The position numbers and the translations under genes were made by a program. A stretch of 10,631 nucleotides of DNA, taken from NCBI GenBank assembly GCA_036244855.1, contig BQKZ01004194.1, positions 6,904 to 17,534 on the forward strand, written 5' to 3'. The notes under the pieces were generated by a model. It saw only the letters and a program-made list of their open reading frames with translations. It ran no database searches and had not been told where the DNA came from. Each line of letters starts with the position of its first letter. The stretch's first letter is position 1. Shown piece after piece: positions 1 to 6,400 of the stretch. This stretch comes from Temnopleurus reevesii (lineage: Eukaryota > Echinodermata > Echinoidea > Temnopleuroida > Temnopleuridae).

Positions 1-73
1 TAATTCAAAATAGACGGCTATATTTACTAATATTGCTAATCTCTGTACAATATATGATCATCCATACTAAATA
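1..73 (-). other. ACADS: Start of the ACADS 3' UTR
   Basis: These 73 bases follow the stop codon in the transcript direction. I see no AATAAA on the minus strand here, so the polyadenylation site is probably beyond the left edge. The region is AT-rich and otherwise plain. Confidence 0.6.
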
Positions 74-235
74 TTAGCTCATCGTTTGCGAGTGCTCTTT
101 GAGCATCTGTCCTGCAATGACGAGTTTCTGGATTTCGCTGGTGCCCTCGTAGATCTCTGTAATCCTTGCATCACGGTAATGTCTCTCAGCAGGCATGTCT
201 GTGACATAACCCATTCCACCGAGTATCTGGATGGC
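74..235 (-). CDS. ACADS: ACADS exon 9: catalytic glutamate and C-terminus
   Basis: Encodes residues 363-415 and the TAA stop (74-76). It starts [20 protein letters not shown], which with RD completes the second acyl-CoA dehydrogenase signature (Q365-D384). [12 protein letters not shown] carries Glu392, the catalytic base that removes the alpha proton; human SCAD uses Glu368 of the mature protein, which is 392 of the precursor. The end, [13 protein letters not shown], is a few residues longer than the human tail and diverged. The acceptor is ttttcttccctacag|GCC. Confidence 0.97.
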   Translation of the reverse strand, partial: AIQILGGMGYVTDMPAERHYRDARITEIYEGTSEIQKLVIAGQMLKEHSQTMS

Positions 236-3230
236 CTGTAGGGAAGAAAATTGGAGGTGATGATACTGTATGAAGTTATTGTGGGGATACAGATGTAGTA
301 GCTTGAGGATAGGACATGATTTAAGAAAAGATTTAAGATAAAAGCAAATGCAGAACTAACAGGCATTCGCTTCTCTCTCTTCCTCATCAAGTGCATTTTA
401 TAGGAAACATTTCTTTTGGTCCCTTCCTTCAGAAATGAAGATGTATCATTCAAGTGATTAGTGAGGATCCTTCTTTTCATTTTCCGGGGGAGGTGGGGTT
501 CAAGCCAATAGAGACCCTTTGTGCTCCCCACCCCCTTTTAAAGAGAAAACTGTAGGGCCTTTCATACAATCAGGGAGTGGAGTCTGTTCTCTACAGTTCC
601 CATTGGCAAATCCTGAATTTGCCCCAAGAGAGGTTGAGAAAGGGCACATTAAAATGAGGAAAGGCAGAGCTGAAGGAAAAATAACTCTTTCAAAACAATC
701 GCTTTGTGGAAAATACTTACCCCCTCAGAGATTAATGATTCTTATAGTTAAAAATACATCAGGCCTCCCAACCAAAATCATGGAAAAGGAGGAATGATTT
801 GCTGAAAAAGATAAAAGTAACCATGTATCCCAGAGGACTGTGGAGTAGAATTATCAAGAAAAATAGGAAACTCTTTTGAAATGGCATTGAAACTCTCTCA
901 AATTGGTCAAAAATGTGGATGCTTTCCCCAATATTCTTAATGATTGGGATGTTTGAATACATTGCTGTCTAGAATGATGAATATATCTACCAAAATCTTA
1001 AACACCATCATTTCTCTCATCTTCCTTGACCACCATTGCCATAGAATATATAATATTTTCTCACCTGATGACTGCAGAACGTGGCTGCTTCCGATGCTGC
1101 TAGCTTGGCCATGGCAGCTTCCTGTTTTAATAAAGAAAATTAAATACACAAAAAATACAATACCCAATATTACATCCAATACGTGTGATCGTCCACTTTA
1201 ATCTTGCAAAACATCATCAGAGTCCGCTCTACATTTCCTTTAATTATTAAATTTCAGATTCTCGTCTAACAGATTTTTCTGATTTAGATTACAGTTGCTT
1301 CATAAAATTGTTTCAGTAACTTAATTTTCTCAGGATGTCAGGTAAAGAGGAAAATATTTCATTCTTTACCTGTATTAAAAACAATGTTGCTTTGAACATC
1401 TGTTAGGCCTCTGTGGGTTTCTAAATATACTGTTTTAATGAGACATTGACAGCCGATATACTAGCTGATGTTATAATTCTTTATCATACTTCTTTTTTCT
1501 TATTGGATTTTAGAATTTCAAGGCTTAAATCAGTGTTACAGTGAGATTTCTGCAAGTAAGAAATATTGGCGTGCCTAATCCTACAAACCTTTGTATAGTT
1601 TTTGCCTGCATCTTTCAACATGGCTGCCTTCCAGGTCAGCAACCGTGCACTTTCAACTCTGACCTCCATATCAGCTAACTTGCTCTGGACAGTCTGAAAG
1701 CGAGAGATGGGTTGGTTGAAGGCCTCCCTCTTTGTTGCATAGTTAATGGCACAGTCGATAGAGGCTTGGGCTATTCCGAGGCCTTGGCCGGCAATACCGA
1801 TCCTACCAGCGTCTAATGTAGACTGAGGGTAAAAGAGGGGTCGAAGTTGAGAAATTAATTAAATGAATAGTTGAATGAGGTTGAAGCAATTTTGTTGACA
1901 GGTAAAATCCCATCTTCCAAGTGGGGTCAAACTTTATAAATGAATTGATTGAAAATTTTCAAATAAAACAGTGGGAAAGTTTGTTTATCAAACAATTAAA
2001 ATAGGAATTGAGTTTTAAGAATATAATTTGTATATAACTGAAGTGCATAGAATTAGCACACAATAAATTTATCTGACAATCCCGTGAAGCTTATTAATAC
2101 ACGTATTCTTTGAGTAAGCCTCCCCATTACTTATCCATGGGAGTCACATGTAGTCTTCATTCAAGTCATATTTTGATATATCAAGAGAAATTCAACTAAA
2201 TCCATTTTTAATGTCATGGGATGGTTATGAGAGTTGATTTGGTGTATACTATTAACAACCAGCAAATTATCATTTGGGGCCTCAGATGTCCTTTAAGTAA
2301 ACAAAATGTCAATGGGGTGAAAGCCTTTCCTATAATTGGACCAGCAACTATGTATACTACCAGTATCTACAACAAAGTGTAGATATTATACAGGATAAAA
2401 ATGCCATACTGTATAAGAAAGAAACCCCTGAAATACAGAGATAATTGCATGACCAGACATGGTTTTAGCAGTTTGTAAGGTTGATACCTTGCATAAAAGC
2501 GCCTTGAGCACTTTGCAGTGGATGACTGTGTCATACAAATAGCATGTATAACTATTATTATTCCATAGCATTTATCATTGGGGATTCCAATTCAAAACTT
2601 GAACAATCATTGTTAACATCCCTATCACTATCAACATTTCCCTTATCAATCAACATTATTCATCAACAAATGGATCAGCAAAGCTTTCAATCTCAGTATC
2701 ATCCCATAAATCAACATCACTGACATCATTATCAGAGATCAATACATTTCCTAAAAACATCATAAACATCATAAACATCTAAAATACATCATAAAAACTT
2801 TTCATGCAATCTTGACACCCATTCCCTCTTGGTCATGCAGGTTCTACTTAAGAATTCTAGTTTTCAGAGATGAGGTGACAGGTAGATGGGACTTTGATCA
2901 AAAGTAAACAAACTGATCAGTATAACACCAACAATATCATCACTAAAGGCATCAACCAAATTTTTGTTCTTCTTAATATCATCGTACTATCAACATTGCT
3001 GTCATTAGTATCACTGCTTCTACTTGAATTATACAAAATTCTGAAGTCTACAATTGCACTCTTGAATCCCACTTCTTGACCAAAACGAGTATCCTCTGAT
3101 TCTAAATTTACATGTAAGTTTGGTGTATCATCATCATCGTCATCATCATCATCATCATCATCATCATACTCATCACCTTCATTGTCATCATTATTAACAT
3201 CACCACCTTCATTATCATCATCATCATCAT

Positions 3231-3270
<40 letters not shown>

Positions 3271-3301
3271 GTCGTCGTTGTCGTCGTCGTCGTCATCATC
3301 T

Positions 3302-3341
<40 letters not shown>

Positions 3342-3372
3342 CATCATCATCATCCTCATCATCATCATCATT

Positions 3373-3409
<37 letters not shown>

Positions 3410-6400
3410 ACAACAAGTTGTGTAAAAAAATTATCATCATATCTATCAACATCCATGAAATCATTATATCTCTGTAAATGTTTCAAACTCCTGACGCCTA
3501 TGATCGCGATCTTCAACCCATCCCTTCTTGATCGAGTAGGTTTTCCTTAAGAAGTCTAGTCTCTAAAGAAGAACTGGGATTTTTAAGTTCATTATCATTA
3601 CATAAATCAACACCATTGCTATCAGAATTGTTGCATCTCCTTGAATTATAATAGATTATATGGTGATTCTAAATCTAAATGTAAGTTTGATGAACAAGCA
3701 AATCATCATCACCCTAATCACTCTCAGCACCAACCCCATCATCAATCATCATCCTCATCACTCGCATCAGTAAAATACTAAGTCTCAATATCATTGCATA
3801 AACATACCACTGTATCAACACTCATGACATAATTCCATTTATTGAATTGTACAAATTACTGAGGCATACCATTGCGATCTTGAACCCCATCCCTTCTTGA
3901 CCGAGAAGGTTCTCCTTTGGGATTCTACAGTCTTCAAAGATGAGTTGACAGGTGGATGTAGCCTTGATCCCAAGCTTGTCTTCCTTTTTACCGAGCGCTA
4001 GACCATCACAAGGTTTGGGGACAATGAAGGCACTGATCCCCTAAAAATAGACAAACAGCAAGAAAAATAAAATACTCTTGAGGAGGTTTTCAAAGACTCT
4101 GGCATTATTAAGAACACAATGATCACTGTCTATTCCATAAATTAAGCTTCTAAACCATTCCACTTAACTAATCGAGTGCGAATCCGCTCAGGCAAGTGAA
4201 TTATATAATAATAGTAGCAAATGTATTTGTTACCTTCTATTTAGGAGCTTTGTCAGTCCTTGCAAACACTATGGCAGCTTCTGCCTCATAAGAACCCAAT
4301 GATCAATGTCAATTCCATCTCGACTCACAAATCAAGCTTCTAAACGATTCCACTGAACTAATCCAGTGCAAACCCTTTCAGGCAAGCAAATTATATGATA
4401 AGGACCTAAATAGCAGCAAATGCATTTGTTATCTTGAGTTTGAGCTTTGTTTGTCATTGCAAATAATATGGCAGCCTAAGCCTCGTACCCATTAGTGATC
4501 CACGATTTGGCATCATTAAGAAGCCAATTATACATGTCTATTCCAGCTTGACTCATAAATTAAGCTTCTAAACCATTCCACAGAATTAATCCAGTACAAA
4601 TCCGTTCAGGCAAGTAGATTATATGATCAGGACCTAATATTTTTACCTTGTGTTTGAGAGCTTTGTCAGTTCTTGCAAACACTATGGCAGCCTCGGCTTC
4701 GTATCCATTAGTGATCCACATCTTGGCACCGTTTAGAACCCAATGATCGCCGTCCAGCCTGGCTGTGGTTGAGGCAGCACCGGCATCACTACCGTTATCT
4801 ACAGGAGCAAAGAAGGCATCAATGTTTAATTGTAGGGTGTATTTTCGTCTCCGCATCCCCCGACCATGTCCATAAACTCAATTTTCTTCACTTTTTTAAA
4901 ATGTATACTAGCTCCATGAGAAAATGATTAATGACTAAATCATTAAGATTGGAACCATTGCAAAATATTGATATACAGATTAGCATGAAAACCTATTTAG
5001 AACATTGTGTCCTTTTCATCAGTGTTACACTCCTAACTTGTAAATAACCTTTAGTCAAACATTAATGCTTGAACATTATCTCAAAAGCATATATAAAATT
5101 CAACATCTAACTTCAATAAATATTGAGAAGAACTTACCTGGTTCACTCAGAGCGAAACAGCCTACCCTGTCACCACTGACAAATGGAGCAATGAATTCTT
5201 CCTTCTGCTTCTCTGTAGCAAAGGCATCTAAAGGACCTAGATACAGAGACTGAAAGAAAGCCAAAATAATCATGTTTAACATATGTTTAAGTCAATTTAC
5301 TTGTACATCCGATCCATCCCTGAATCAATCTCATAACTCTTCATGTGTTGCCTCATTCCTGCAAAGAGGGGTCATATTGCATGTGTCACAAAATCAAACG
5401 ACAGAAACAACACAAAACACACAATGTGTGTACATCCTGTTTATTCCTATATTCGACCAATTAAAATGCATTTGAACAAGGAATAATAAATAATTCCTCA
5501 AGTTGATTTCATCAGAAGTGTCTGATGCTGAATCAGAATCTGAGTATTTGTCTTTGTGTTGGGTAAGTGGGTATGGATTAAGAGTTGAAGCTGGATCTCA
5601 CTCCAACCATCAAATTAGCATAATTCTGTGTCAGTTTTATAACAAACTATCCATTATTTGGGACTGGCAAAGCTGTGAACACAGTACCTATCATTTATTC
5701 ATCTATTTATTCATATATTCTGTAAAGCTCTCTGAAGATCTCATTATACTCAATATCATGGCAGCAATTGGCATAAAAGATGAAGAATGTCTTTGCTAAA
5801 TTAAAGTATTTCATTCCAAAATTGGTACCCATCATAAAAATGGAATCATCATACAAATGTTGAAATAAATACATATTGGAGAGAAAGTGTAATAATCCAC
5901 AGCCTAGAGCATACTTCGTGCGTTCTCTATAGTCTAGATACATGCTTTGAGCATGAAGGACTGATAAAGTGGGCCAAACAAACACACAATTCAAGCCATG
6001 TCATATTGGCTCGAATAGAGAAAAAATATTCTGTAATCAGTTGGATATTTGCAAACAAATGTTCTGCATTTCTTCAAATAACATAGACATTTTTTTTTGT
6101 TCATTAAAGTCCTTTTGTAGGATTGAGTGGGGAAGGACTGGGTGTTTATTTTGTTCTCTTTCTCATTCCTTACTTAGTTACATAATGATAAAGATAAAAC
6201 AAAGTGTGATGCTTACATTACAAACAGACATGATGGTTCCTGTGCTAGCACAGCCTCTACTTATCTCCTCCATCGCGATAGCATACGCCAGGTAGTCCAG
6301 ATTTGTCCCTCCATACTTATCTGGAACTGACACAGCCAACAAGCCAAGATCTCCAAGAGCCTTTATCTACATGTACAAATAAAAGTCAATCTTGCCTAAG

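Larger units (their letters stand above)
1823..3869 (-). other. ACADS: Intron 6 (2047 bp) with a decayed tandem-repeat array
   Basis: Bounded by GTATGC and CCCTCAG. The part nearest exon 7 (1823 to about 2570) is AT-rich with nothing recognisable. From about 2580 to 3869 the sequence is rich in CAT/ATC words. It contains imperfect repeats of the exon 6 end and its flanking intron, plus a long ATC microsatellite; these are listed separately. Confidence 0.8.
4041..4646 (-). other. ACADS: Intron 5 (606 bp), made largely of tandem exon 5 duplicates
   Basis: Bounded by GTAAAA and TATTTTTAG. Apart from about 55 bases next to exon 6, the intron is a direct tandem array of about 200-bp units. Each unit joins the 3' part of exon 5 to about 100 bases of downstream intron. 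Anchor words show the period: aagcttctaaa at 4144, 4334 and 4562, and ctttgt at 4248, 4445 and 4661 (the last inside real exon 5). Confidence 0.85.
4132..4766 (-). repeat. Tandem array of about 200-bp units spanning intron 5 and real exon 5
   Basis: Three full units are visible. Their intron halves start near 4132, 4327 and 4546. Each carries aagcttctaaac-attccac, a word like ctaatccagtgcaaa, caggcaag and attatatgat. Their exon halves are pseudo-exon 5C, pseudo-exon 5B and the functional exon 5 up to about 4766. Unit spacings are 190-228 bp, and by eye the intron halves are about 80-85 percent identical, so the duplication is fairly old. All units have the same orientation. Confidence 0.85.

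Noticed and set aside
79..531. 150-residue minus-strand ORF overlapping the gene end
   Set aside because: It is out of frame with exon 9, whose correct frame (ending at 74) gives the conserved SCAD C-terminus.
2917..3516. 199-residue minus-strand ORF with a long poly-Asp tract
   Set aside because: It is a reading of the GAT microsatellite plus pieces of pseudo-exons 6b and 6c inside intron 6. It lacks an ATG start at its first codon (TTG) and has no other protein-like sequence.
4096..4545. Exon 5 copies as functional mutually exclusive exons
   Set aside because: Copies have in-frame TAG codons, a frame-shifting deletion or no GT donor, and none has the 5' part of the exon with an acceptor.
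5969..6295. 108-residue plus-strand ORF
   Set aside because: Its end is antisense to exon 3 and the rest is intron 3; no domain-like sequence.
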